From contig NZ_WUQY01000002.1 of assembly GCF_009829085.1 (NCBI RefSeq), positions 1-64,000 of the forward strand: a DNA stretch of 64,000 bases. The letters run 5' to 3'. Numbering within the stretch: position 1 is the first letter of the stretch; each line of letters starts with the position of its first letter. The notes beneath the pieces are model-generated. The model saw only the letters and a list, made by a program, of their open reading frames with translations. It did not search any database and was not told the origin of the DNA. Made by a program: the position numbers and the translations under genes. Below, piece by piece: positions 8,290 through 16,597 of this stretch. This stretch comes from Sphingobacterium bovisgrunnientis (GTDB lineage: Bacteria; Bacteroidota; Bacteroidia; Sphingobacteriales; Sphingobacteriaceae).

Positions 8290-11133
8290 ATGTCCAAAAC
8301 AAAAGTAGTCGATTTAGGTGATCAAAGTGAAGTAGAAGTATATGGTGCTCGTGTACACAATTTAAAAAACATTGATGTTTCTTTTCCGCGCAATGAGCTG
8401 GTGGTTATCACAGGATTGAGTGGTTCGGGAAAATCTTCTTTGGCTTTTGACACCATTTATGCAGAAGGACAACGTCGTTATATGGAAACTTTCTCTGCCT
8501 ATAGCCGTCAGTTTTTGGGTGGATTAGAACGTCCTGATGTAGACAAAATCTCCGGATTGAGTCCGGTTATCTCTATTGAGCAAAAAACTACGAACAAAAA
8601 TCCGCGTTCTACCGTAGGTACAATTACCGAAATTTACGACTTTTTACGTCTGCTGTATGCACGAGCAAGTGAAGCATTTTCGTATGCAACGGGTAAAAAA
8701 ATGCAGCGTATGTCCGAAGAGCAGATTGTAGATCGAATCTTAACTGACTTTAAAGACGAAGGAATTAATATTTTGGCACCTGTTGTCAAAGGTCGTAAAG
8801 GGCATTACCGTGAATTGTTTGAGCAGATTCGCAAACAAGGCTATTCTAAAGTTCGCGTGGACGGCGACGTCTTGGACATAGAGCCAAAAATGCAGGTTGA
8901 CCGCTACAAAATCCACGATATCGAAATCGTTATTGATAGACTTCACGCTTCAGAAAGCGATAAAAAACGCTTGTATACTTCGGTGCTCCAAGCGATGAAA
9001 GCTGCAAAGGGCATCATCAAAATTGTAAATCGCGATAATACGAAAGAACAGTTTTTTAGTAAATATTTGATGGATGCTGAGTCAGGCATTTCATATGACG
9101 AACCGCAACCGAATACATTTTCGTTCAACTCACCTTATGGGGCATGTCCCAAATGTGATGGATTGGGCTATATTTTTGAGATTGACAAAAACATTGTCAT
9201 TCCAGATAAGAAATTAAGTATTCAAAAAGGTGCAATCGTTCCTTTGGGTTCGCTAAAAGAAAGTTGGAATAGTGCCATCATTAAAGCCGTAGCTAAGAAA
9301 TTTGAGATTTCGCTTACGACTCCTGTCGATAAGTTAACAGAAGAACAAATAGATTTGATGCTTTTCGGTGCGGAAGAACCTATATCACTTACTGTTTCAT
9401 ACGGGTCTTATGGCGCAAGAGAATATAAAGTCACTTTCTCGGGCATCTTCAAAATGCTGGAAGAACAAAGTGGTAAATATTCGGACGATGCGCCTGCATT
9501 GGATGACTTTCGTACGCAAGTGGTGTGTCCAACTTGCCATGGCGACAAATTGCGTAAGGAATCACTACATTTTAAAATAGCCGATAAAAACATCGCAGAA
9601 TTGGCTTCAATGGACATTTCAGTTCTGGCAACTTGGTTGGAAAATGTAGAAGACAAAATGGATGAGCGTCAAAAAACTATTGCCGTTGAAATCCTGAAAG
9701 AAATAAGAACTCGTCTAGGATTTTTATTAGACGTAGGTTTGAATTACTTGACATTGAATCGTTCGTCAAAAACATTATCAGGCGGTGAAGCGCAACGTAT
9801 ACGTTTGGCTACGCAAATCGGTTCGCAACTGGTAAATGTCTTGTATATTTTGGATGAACCAAGTATTGGTTTGCATCAACGTGATAATGAACGTTTGATT
9901 AATTCCTTGAAAAATCTTCGAGACATCGGAAACTCGGTATTAGTTGTGGAGCACGACAAGGACATGATTCTGAATGCGGATTATGTAATCGACATGGGAC
10001 CTGCAGCAGGTGTGAATGGCGGAGAAATTGTAGCAGAAGGTCTTCCAAAAGACATATTAAAAGCAGATTCACTTACCGCAGCCTATTTGAATGGCAAAAA
10101 AGAAGTAGCTATTCCTAAAGAACGCAGAAAAGGTACAGGCGAAGTATTATCACTAAAAGGCGCGACAGGCAATAACCTTAAAAATGTTTCTGTTGATTTT
10201 CCATTGGGAAAATTAATTTTAGTTACTGGAGTATCGGGCTCTGGAAAATCGAGTTTAATAACAGGTACGCTCTACCCTATTCTGAATAAACATTTTTTCC
10301 GAGCGAAAGCAACGCCAATGCCACACAAAAGCATTGAAGGCTTAAAAAATATTGATAAAGTTATCGAGATAGACCAAAGTCCGATTGGAAGAACACCACG
10401 TTCGAATCCATCGACCTACACAGGTGTGTTTTCGGATATTAGAACGCTTTATGTTCAACTTCCTGAAGCTAAAATCCGTGGTTATAAGCCAGGACAATTC
10501 TCTTTCAATGTAAAAGGAGGACGTTGTGAAACTTGTCAAGGTGTAGGCATGAAGATTATCGAAATGAACTTCTTACCGGATGTACAAGTCCCTTGTGAAT
10601 CGTGTAATGGCAAACGCTATAACCGCGAAACATTAGAAGTGCGCTACAAAGGAAAGTCGATTTCGGATGTCTTGAACATGAGTATCAATGAAGCTGTAGA
10701 TTTCTTCGAACATATTCCATCGATTTATCGTAAGATTAAAACATTACAAGATGTAGGTTTGGGTTATTTGACTTTAGGACAATCGTCCACTACCCTTTCA
10801 GGAGGTGAAGCACAACGCGTAAAATTAGCGACAGAACTATCGAAAAAAGATACAGGAAATACGTTTTATATCCTTGACGAACCAACCACAGGATTGCATT
10901 TTGAAGATGTTAATGTTTTGTTGGGAGTTATTAATCGTTTAGTCGACAGAGGAAATACAGTTTTGATTATTGAACACAATTTGGATGTAATCAAAACAGC
11001 GGATTGGATTATTGATATGGGACCAGAAGGAGGTCGCGAAGGTGGAAAATTACTTTTTGCAGGTACACCAGAAGATTTAATCAAAGTTAAAAACTCTGAA
11101 ACCGCTCGATTCTTGAAAGAAGAGATGAAATGA
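8290..11133 (+). CDS. uvrA: UvrABC excinuclease subunit A
   Basis: The 947-residue protein has both ABC ATPase halves of UvrA: Walker [10 protein letters not shown] (42-50) and GVSGSGKSS (about 647-655), and two LSGGEAQR signatures. Zinc-binding CxxC pairs are seen as CPKCDG and CPTCHG in the first half and CETCQG/CESCNG in the second. UvrA dimers scan DNA for bulky damage, load UvrB and so start nucleotide excision repair. Length and domain order are normal and no lesion is seen. It ends with TGA and is followed by a hairpin terminator, so it is probably monocistronic. UvrA2 paralogs lack the UvrB-binding insert; the length here fits a canonical UvrA. Confidence 0.97.
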   Translation: MSKTKVVDLGDQSEVEVYGARVHNLKNIDVSFPRNELVVITGLSGSGKSSLAFDTIYAEGQRRYMETFSAYSRQFLGGLERPDVDKISGLSPVISIEQKTTNKNPRSTVGTITEIYDFLRLLYARASEAFSYATGKKMQRMSEEQIVDRILTDFKDEGINILAPVVKGRKGHYRELFEQIRKQGYSKVRVDGDVLDIEPKMQVDRYKIHDIEIVIDRLHASESDKKRLYTSVLQAMKAAKGIIKIVNRDNTKEQFFSKYLMDAESGISYDEPQPNTFSFNSPYGACPKCDGLGYIFEIDKNIVIPDKKLSIQKGAIVPLGSLKESWNSAIIKAVAKKFEISLTTPVDKLTEEQIDLMLFGAEEPISLTVSYGSYGAREYKVTFSGIFKMLEEQSGKYSDDAPALDDFRTQVVCPTCHGDKLRKESLHFKIADKNIAELASMDISVLATWLENVEDKMDERQKTIAVEILKEIRTRLGFLLDVGLNYLTLNRSSKTLSGGEAQRIRLATQIGSQLVNVLYILDEPSIGLHQRDNERLINSLKNLRDIGNSVLVVEHDKDMILNADYVIDMGPAAGVNGGEIVAEGLPKDILKADSLTAAYLNGKKEVAIPKERRKGTGEVLSLKGATGNNLKNVSVDFPLGKLILVTGVSGSGKSSLITGTLYPILNKHFFRAKATPMPHKSIEGLKNIDKVIEIDQSPIGRTPRSNPSTYTGVFSDIRTLYVQLPEAKIRGYKPGQFSFNVKGGRCETCQGVGMKIIEMNFLPDVQVPCESCNGKRYNRETLEVRYKGKSISDVLNMSINEAVDFFEHIPSIYRKIKTLQDVGLGYLTLGQSSTTLSGGEAQRVKLATELSKKDTGNTFYILDEPTTGLHFEDVNVLLGVINRLVDRGNTVLIIEHNLDVIKTADWIIDMGPEGGREGGKLLFAGTPEDLIKVKNSETARFLKEEMK

Positions 11134-11154
11134 TAATTTCCTAAAAACTAATTC

Positions 11155-11195
11155 ATTTGGTACATTTACTAATAGAGATGTACCAAATTCTTTTT
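11155..11195 (+). terminator. Intrinsic terminator after uvrA
   Basis: ATTTGGTACAT (11155-11165) pairs with ATGTACCAAAT (11178-11188) and is followed by TCTTTTT. Confidence 0.8.
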
Positions 11196-11251
11196 ATACC
11201 TAAAATATGCAAAAGCAGTTGTAGATTTTTGATTAAACAAATTTAAAAACT

Positions 11252-12829
11252 ATGACTATAAGATTAATAATTCTAATTTTATTGATTACAACATTCAATA
11301 AGATATGTTGGTCCCAATCAATTATCCAAAATCGCATATACACAGCTGGTGCTTATGATAAGAAAGGAATAAGTATTGGTTTTGCTGTAGACTCCACAAC
11401 TACTGTTTTATCTTACTTTCAAAACTTTAATAATCTTCCGAATACTTATTTCAATTTAATTGAAAATGCAAAACATATTCAATTTTCTGTTACTTACAAA
11501 ACTGCTGCGCTGGCAAAGAATTACATGTATACTTTAGTAGACGAAAATGACCAACCTATTTCATCAGGCTGTTTTAGTGACTTACCATATGAAACCAACT
11601 CAATATTCGGAATAAGCTACTTACTGCCAGTTAACGAAATAAAAAACAAAATTATTTCCCTCATTATATTCAATAAAGAAAATCCCAAGATAGGTTTAAC
11701 AACAACAGTTTACAATAAGCCGATTCAAAAGAACAAAACAAATGTTCTACTTTGGGGAACCATAGATAAAAATGGACAAAAAGGGTATTCTGTTACACCG
11801 ATTGATAAAAAAATAGAATTATCTATATCATCCGCACCATTAATTGTCTCAATGGATAAGACACCCTTTGAATATATTTACACGTTATTAGTAAAAGATT
11901 TAAATACCAACAAAACAGTCTACGAAGACCAAAATTGGAATTATAGTTATATCAATTCAGAAGATGGTAAATTACCATATATAGTAGTTAACAACACTAT
12001 TTTCAAAAAATCGGGTAAATACGAATTAATTATTCAGCCCAAATTGAACTTTGTAAATGAAAAAAAACTAAGCCAATATTCCACATCAAAAATTATTAAA
12101 GTGGAATGGAAAAAAGAATATCATATGACTGAAATATTAGTAGCGGCACTATCAACTACGACATTACTACTTCTAATTGGATTCCCATTATATAGAAATT
12201 GGGGTCGCAGAAAAATACTAAAAGAGAAATTCCAAAAAAGACTTGCTGAAACTGAACTTAAGGTTATTCGTTCACAATTAAATCCACATTTCTTATTTAA
12301 TTCCCTAGCCTCAATCCAGAGTTTAGTCAACACAAATGAGATTGAACAAGCCAATAAATACATCAGTCATTTTTCTAAATTGACAAGAAGTATTTTAGAC
12401 AATCAGAACTATAACACTGTACAGACAGAAATAAATCTTTTGACAGATTATCTCGAGATGGAAAAACTAAGAGATATTTTTCATTTCCAAATTAACATAT
12501 CTGAAAATTTAGATAGAGAAGTTGAAATCCCAAGTATGTTGCTTCAACCACTGTTAGAAAATGCTATCACACATGGATTATCAACATTAGAAAATGGTAA
12601 GATACTTGTACAATTCGGTAGAAGTAATGATGATTTGATTATATCTATAGAAGACAATGGAATAGGATTTGATAGCCAAAAAGATTATCAGGGATTCGGA
12701 TTAAAACTCACAAAAGAAAGAATATCTTTATTAAACCAAATCCATAAGGAAACACCTATTCATATAACCATTGATTCGAATAATACAGGTACAAAAATAT
12801 TTATCCATTTCAAAAACTGGCTAACGTGA
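11252..12829 (+). CDS. LytS/YehU-type sensor histidine kinase
   Basis: A signal-like N-terminus is followed by about 270 residues of beta-rich extracytoplasmic sequence, one membrane segment (about 292-312) and a short coiled linker. The His_kinase (PF06580-type) block LNPHFLFNSLASIQSL carries the phospho-acceptor His346, and an HATPase region shows LLQPLLENAITHG (N box) and EDNGIGFD (G box). Such kinases pair with LytTR response regulators, and the next gene is exactly that, overlapping by four bases (GTGA). The extracytoplasmic sensor domain is not one I recognise. The signal and target genes are unknown. Confidence 0.9.
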   Translation: MTIRLIILILLITTFNKICWSQSIIQNRIYTAGAYDKKGISIGFAVDSTTTVLSYFQNFNNLPNTYFNLIENAKHIQFSVTYKTAALAKNYMYTLVDENDQPISSGCFSDLPYETNSIFGISYLLPVNEIKNKIISLIIFNKENPKIGLTTTVYNKPIQKNKTNVLLWGTIDKNGQKGYSVTPIDKKIELSISSAPLIVSMDKTPFEYIYTLLVKDLNTNKTVYEDQNWNYSYINSEDGKLPYIVVNNTIFKKSGKYELIIQPKLNFVNEKKLSQYSTSKIIKVEWKKEYHMTEILVAALSTTTLLLLIGFPLYRNWGRRKILKEKFQKRLAETELKVIRSQLNPHFLFNSLASIQSLVNTNEIEQANKYISHFSKLTRSILDNQNYNTVQTEINLLTDYLEMEKLRDIFHFQINISENLDREVEIPSMLLQPLLENAITHGLSTLENGKILVQFGRSNDDLIISIEDNGIGFDSQKDYQGFGLKLTKERISLLNQIHKETPIHITIDSNNTGTKIFIHFKNWLT

Positions 12830-13565
12830 TTAAAAGTATCATAATAGATGACGAAATAGCAAACATAAAGAATCTTAATGTCCTATTAAATAAATATTGT
12901 CCTGAAATTACTATTGTAAATACGTCAGATAATATATATGACGCTGAAAAAATTATAAGAGCAGATAAACCAGACTTGATTTTTCTGGATATCCGTTTAA
13001 AAGAAAAAACTGCTTTTGATTTATTACCGAATATTCAAGATATCCTATTTGAAGTCATATTTGTAACTGCTTATGATGAATATGGAATTCAAGCCATTAA
13101 ATTTGCTGCACTGGATTATATTTTGAAGCCTATAAATATTAAAGAACTACAAACAGCTGTTGCAAAAGCTGTTCTTAAAATCAAATCCAACCAGCAAAAT
13201 TCTCAAATACAATTTTTGATAGATCAACTTCAACCAGCTCAGCCTAGTAGAAAAATAGCTCTACCCATGCAATCGGAAATTAGATATGTTAATATTGATG
13301 AAATTATACGCTGTAAAGCAGATAATACATATACAACATTTCATCTCACTAATGAGACTATAATAATATCAAAATCCCTCAAAGAATATACAGATTTGTT
13401 AACTCCATATGGATTTATTCGAACTCATCAAGCCATCTTATAAATACGAAATATATTAAAAGTTGGCTAAAAGAAGATGGTGGTACAATTTTACTTGAGA
13501 ACGGCAAGAAAATACCCGTCTCTAGACAGAAGAGAGATTTAGTAAAAAACATACTTTTTAAATAA
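12826..13565 (+). pseudogene. LytTR-family response regulator with a one-base frameshift near its end
   Basis: The open frame from GTG 12826 gives 205 residues and stops at TAA 13441-13443 just after FIRTHQAIL. The receiver domain is complete (acidic D8/D9, phospho-acceptor D55 in LIFLDIRL, K at LKPIN) and the LytTR DNA-binding domain starts near residue 143. Moving to the frame that begins at 13440 continues with INTKYIKSWLKEDGG, then LLENGKKIPVSRQKR, ending at TAA 13563-13565, exactly the expected LytTR C-terminus. Loss of one A in the ‘tt(a)ata’ context explains it. The intact protein would have 246 residues, so 41 are lost, including part of the DNA-contacting strands. It may be a real mutation or a sequence error. 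Confidence 0.85.
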
Positions 13566-13567
13566 TC

Positions 13568-13600
13568 AAAATCTCCATTTGAAATTCAAATGGAGATTTT
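13568..13600. terminator. Bidirectional terminator between the LytTR gene and the XRE regulator
   Basis: AAAATCTCCATTTGAA (13568-13583) and TTCAAATGGAGATTTT (13585-13600) form a 16-bp perfect inverted repeat with A- and T-runs at its ends, between convergent genes. Confidence 0.85.
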
Positions 13601-13604
13601 TCTA

Positions 13605-14255
13605 CTAAACCCTAGCAAACTTTGCATACAACTTCCAAAAAGATTGCTTATTTTCTTCTGTAAAAACTGCTTCCTTCCAATCGTTTAATTTTAACTTTAT
13701 TTGCTTGTCAGCTACATCGTATTGCCCAAAAAACATATCTTCTCCGCCTAAGTAAAAACCAATTTTTGAATCTAGAATATGGAGTATATCAATCTCTACA
13801 TGCTCAAAAAACAGAATTGTCCCTTCTTCAAAAGGAAAATCAGCAGGATTTGAAATTATATCCGAATTTTCCACAGCCAGCATACTGTGTTTATTATATA
13901 TTGGGAAATATATATGAGGCAGTTCTTTTAATTCAACCACTGAATTATTTTGTAAATATTCCCGATTCAAAAAAGGTATTTCTGTTAAAGCCTTTGAATC
14001 CACTTGAATTGACTTTTCAAAATGATCCTCAAAATTTAAAATTTCGTTAACCGTCAATTGCTTTTCGAGCAGCTCCGCTATTGGAATGCTAAAATATTTT
14101 GCAATCTGCAAAATTACTTCTATACGTGGTTCTGCACGAAATTCCTCATATGAGGAAATATTACCTCTAGTCAAGTTAAATAACTCTGCAAAAGCCTGCT
14201 GACTTAACCCTTTCACCTTTCTAAGCTTCTTAATATTATTACCAATTTGACTCAT
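13605..14255 (-). CDS. XRE-family transcriptional regulator
   Basis: The chosen ATG (14253-14255) begins MSQIGNNIKKLRKVKG, the natural start of a helix-turn-helix_3 domain (residues about 5-60, with GLSQQAFAELFNLTRGNISSYE). A longer frame from 14297 would add 14 residues across the promoter region and is less likely. The C-terminal 150 residues are mixed alpha/beta and could be a ligand-sensing or S24-like fold without obvious catalytic Ser/Lys residues. It diverges from the PspA/flotillin operon with only 92 bp between, and palindromes lie in that gap, so it probably controls that operon and itself. This regulatory link is inferred from position. Confidence 0.85.
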   Translation of the reverse strand: MSQIGNNIKKLRKVKGLSQQAFAELFNLTRGNISSYEEFRAEPRIEVILQIAKYFSIPIAELLEKQLTVNEILNFEDHFEKSIQVDSKALTEIPFLNREYLQNNSVVELKELPHIYFPIYNKHSMLAVENSDIISNPADFPFEEGTILFFEHVEIDILHILDSKIGFYLGGEDMFFGQYDVADKQIKLKLNDWKEAVFTEENKQSFWKLYAKFARV

Positions 14256-14261
14256 TGTAAA

Positions 14262-14280
14262 AAATAATTTAAAATTATTT
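14262..14280. promoter_or_regulatory. Candidate operator palindrome 1 in the divergent promoter region
   Basis: AAATAATTT and AAATTATTT form 9-bp arms around a single central base. It lies between the XRE start codon and palindrome 2. Its AT-only composition makes chance occurrence possible. Confidence 0.4.
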
Positions 14281-14309
14281 GCAAAAATATTTTGCATTTA
14301 CTATCTTTA
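14278..14309 (+). promoter_or_regulatory. Possible promoter of the PspA/flotillin operon
   Basis: TTTG (14278-14281), 20 bases, then TATCTTTA (14302-14309) resembles the Bacteroidota promoter form, with the last G of the -7 element replaced by A and spacing one longer than usual. The first gene begins at 14348. Confidence 0.4.
14280..14296. promoter_or_regulatory. Candidate operator palindrome 2 over both divergent promoters
   Basis: TGCAAAA and TTTTGCA form 7-bp arms around ATA. On the minus strand the site contains TATTTTTG (14282-14289), a -7 match for the XRE gene; its left edge overlaps a plus-strand TTTG (14278-14281). Confidence 0.5.
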
Positions 14310-14347
14310 TGCTAACATTATAAGCAAATATATAAAATAATTAGCCA

Positions 14348-14737
14348 ATGAACTTCAAAACTGTTGAAAAATTTATTCTCGATTTGGATTACACCATTAT
14401 CAGCAAGAATGAGAATGAAGGTTTTTTTCTGATTGAAAACAATTTTGATGGCATTAAGAATCTGATAGTAGGTGTTACACCTCCGATTATCATTTTCGAA
14501 CAACATCTATTTTCGTTGCATTCGGACAACTTGCATATTTTCAAATCGCTATTGATTAAAAATAGAGATATCATTCATGGAGCATTTGCACTTACCGAAG
14601 ATGGCAAGCGTGTGATTTTTAGGTACACTTTACAATTACACAACCTGGATCAAAATGAATTTGATGCGGCTATTAATTCGCTTTCTTTGTTGCTAGGCGA
14701 ATACAAGGAACAACTTATAAAATTTTCTAAGAAATAA
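14348..14737 (+). CDS. YbjN/CesT-like small protein, first gene of the PspA operon
   Basis: The 129-residue protein has alternating strands and helices (FKTVEKFILDLDYTIISKNE ... FRYTLQLHNLD ... AINSLSLLLGEYKEQL) in the pattern of the YbjN/type III secretion chaperone-like fold. There is no signal peptide. It lies 8 bp before the pspA-like gene in the same direction, so it is probably co-transcribed and may bind PspA or another operon product. The family assignment is from pattern and context only; the exact role is unknown. Confidence 0.6.
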   Translation: MNFKTVEKFILDLDYTIISKNENEGFFLIENNFDGIKNLIVGVTPPIIIFEQHLFSLHSDNLHIFKSLLIKNRDIIHGAFALTEDGKRVIFRYTLQLHNLDQNEFDAAINSLSLLLGEYKEQLIKFSKK

Positions 14738-14745
14738 ATCGTGTG

Positions 14746-15438
14746 ATGAATATTTTTAAAAGACTTTTAAAAATCGGACAAGCAGAAATTCATGCTTTGG
14801 TCGATAAGATGGAAAATCCAATTCATTTGATTGAAAAAGGAATTGAAGAAATGAAACAACAGCTATCAGAATTGACGGAATCTTATATAACGAATCGAGC
14901 GCATTTAATACGAAGCGAGAATCTTGCTAAAAATAAGTTGAATGATGCAGCGAGTTATGAAGATAAAGCCATGTTGTTGTTACAGAAAGCCCATCAACAA
15001 GAAATTGACGCAGCAAAAGCTGATCAACTTGCATTGGAAGCGCTGAATATTAAGAAAAAATTAACATCTGAGGCAGCAGAAATCACAAACGAAGCGGCAA
15101 TATATTCTGAAAAAAACAATTTACTTAACAGTAAAATTGATATATTAAAGTTCAATATTGCAAAGTGGGAAAAAGAGGTAAGTACGTTGAAAGCGAAACA
15201 ATTAATAAATAAAGCTTCTGAATTTGCAAATAGACAAATGGCCAATATAGACAACAACAGCACAATTGAGCTTCTGGAAAAAATGAAGACCAAATTGGAA
15301 CATCAAGAAGCGTATAATGAGGCATTGGAAGAATACAGTCAGCAGCATACAGAGAATGAAATAGACTATTTGCTCAGCAAATCGGATACGACCAACGAAG
15401 AATTAGAAGCATTAAAGCGTAAAATTAACAACACTTAA
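14746..15438 (+). CDS. PspA/IM30-family membrane-stress protein
   Basis: The 230-residue protein starts MNIFKRLLKIGQAEIHALVDKMENP, the amphipathic N-terminal helix and linker typical of PspA/IM30, and continues as long, charged helices to the end (coiled coil about 25-225). PspA/IM30 (ESCRT-III superfamily) proteins polymerise on damaged or stressed inner membranes and limit proton leakage. The ATG at 14746 is preferred over a GTG one codon upstream. The next gene begins two bases after its stop. Here it is linked to a flotillin and an NfeD-like protein, an association also known for YqiJ/YqiK and YuaF/FloT systems. Confidence 0.88.
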   Translation: MNIFKRLLKIGQAEIHALVDKMENPIHLIEKGIEEMKQQLSELTESYITNRAHLIRSENLAKNKLNDAASYEDKAMLLLQKAHQQEIDAAKADQLALEALNIKKKLTSEAAEITNEAAIYSEKNNLLNSKIDILKFNIAKWEKEVSTLKAKQLINKASEFANRQMANIDNNSTIELLEKMKTKLEHQEAYNEALEEYSQQHTENEIDYLLSKSDTTNEELEALKRKINNT

Positions 15439-15440
15439 AG

Positions 15441-15689
15441 ATGAACAATTTAGTATTTATAAATATCGGAACAGCCGAAATGTTTATGCTCGTCATTATG
15501 AGTTTTCTAGTATTGATTCCACTAATTATGGCTAGCGGAGCACTTTGGGATTTGCACAAAAGAGATTTTTCACATAAGACTACAGACAAGATATTGATCA
15601 TACTTTTGATACTTTGTGCACCATTCATTGGCACATTAGTCTACATATTAATAATACGAAATCATTATCCAGTAAAATTAGCAGTATGA
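15441..15689 (+). CDS. PLDc_N-like small two-helix membrane protein
   Basis: The 82-residue protein has two membrane segments (about 10-34 and 49-71) joined by a short charged loop with LWDLHKRDFSHKTTDK. This resembles the phospholipase D nuclease N-terminal (PLDc_N) module, which in many small proteins occurs without any PLD catalytic domain. It follows pspA by two bases and its TGA overlaps the next ATG (ATGA), which indicates translational coupling. It may anchor or recruit PspA-system parts to the membrane; this is inferred. Confidence 0.65.
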   Translation: MNNLVFINIGTAEMFMLVIMSFLVLIPLIMASGALWDLHKRDFSHKTTDKILIILLILCAPFIGTLVYILIIRNHYPVKLAV

Positions 15690-15880
15690 AAAGATTTGAA
15701 TATAAAACGGTAAAAGTTGAGCCAAAAGGTTTTTGGGGAACCTTATTAGAACCAGAGGAAATAGACAAAATTCTTAACGAATTTGGCCGACAAGGATGGG
15801 AATTGGTAAGTGTGCAAGACCTTACCTTCGGGGGTAATTCTTGGACATTCCACTATACATTTAAAAGAGAAACAATTTAA
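15686..15880 (+). CDS. DUF4177-like 64-residue protein
   Basis: MKRFEYKTVKV followed by GRQGWELVSVQDL and a final strand FHYTFKRE is the pattern of DUF4177 proteins, small beta-rich proteins of unknown function. The start at 15686 overlaps the upstream stop (ATGA); a longer reading from 15614 would run across the upstream gene and is rejected. It is cytoplasmic by sequence. Its place inside the PspA/flotillin operon suggests an accessory role, which is not known. Confidence 0.75.
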   Translation: MKRFEYKTVKVEPKGFWGTLLEPEEIDKILNEFGRQGWELVSVQDLTFGGNSWTFHYTFKRETI

Positions 15881-15898
15881 TTTTAACGACCCAAAATT

Positions 15899-16576
15899 AT
15901 GTCCGAAGTCCTAAACATACTTTTTAATCCTCTGCCAAATGCAATTATGACGTTGTTGACAGGATTGTCTCTATTGTATTGGTTGTTTACGATGCTGATG
16001 GGTGATGGTTTTGATTTTGGCGGAACAGATGTTGATGCAAATTTTGAAGGAGCTGATGTACAAGATATAGAAGGTGATTCAACTATAGATGGAGATGCAG
16101 AACCATCGTTCATCACGAAAGCCATGGATTTTATCAATATTGGTAAAGCTCCTTTGATGGTAATCGTTACACTTTTCAAATTTATTGGATGGCTTATTAC
16201 GATTGCGACGTCGATACTTTTTCATCTTGGTAGTTACGGATGGAAATCAGTATGGATATTAATCCCAATACTTGTTTTGACCTATTTTTTGATGCATTAT
16301 GTAACAATACCTGTAGTGAAACTCTACCAAAAAGTAGGGTATTCTGGTGAAGAAGCTCTAGAATTTTTGGGCAGAACAGGAAAAATGCGTTCGAGCATCA
16401 AAGGTGAAAGTATTGGTGCTGTCGAATTATTGATTCAGCAAGATGTCATCCGACTAAATGTAAAAAGTGTGGATGGTTCAGAAATTCGCTATGATGATGA
16501 AGTCACCATTGTGGATGAGACTGCAGACAAAAAATACTATTATGTTCAGAAAAATATAAACCTAAATAACTTTTAA
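15899..16576 (+). CDS. NfeD/YqiJ (OB-fold)-like membrane protein, flotillin partner
   Basis: The 225-residue protein has a membrane segment near 12-33, an acidic loop (GDGFDFGGTDVDANFEGADV), two further hydrophobic segments (about 83-125) and a C-terminal beta-rich region (about 150-215; GRTGKMRSSIKGE, VRLNVKSVDGSEIRYDDEV) resembling the OB fold of NfeD/YuaF/YqiJ. Such proteins are encoded beside flotillins and act with them in membrane microdomains. The flotillin gene starts 21 bp downstream. It matches YqiJ better than short NfeD1b proteins because of its length and helix order. Confidence 0.8.
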   Translation: MSEVLNILFNPLPNAIMTLLTGLSLLYWLFTMLMGDGFDFGGTDVDANFEGADVQDIEGDSTIDGDAEPSFITKAMDFINIGKAPLMVIVTLFKFIGWLITIATSILFHLGSYGWKSVWILIPILVLTYFLMHYVTIPVVKLYQKVGYSGEEALEFLGRTGKMRSSIKGESIGAVELLIQQDVIRLNVKSVDGSEIRYDDEVTIVDETADKKYYYVQKNINLNNF

Positions 16577-16597
16577 AAAATAAAACTTAAATATATC

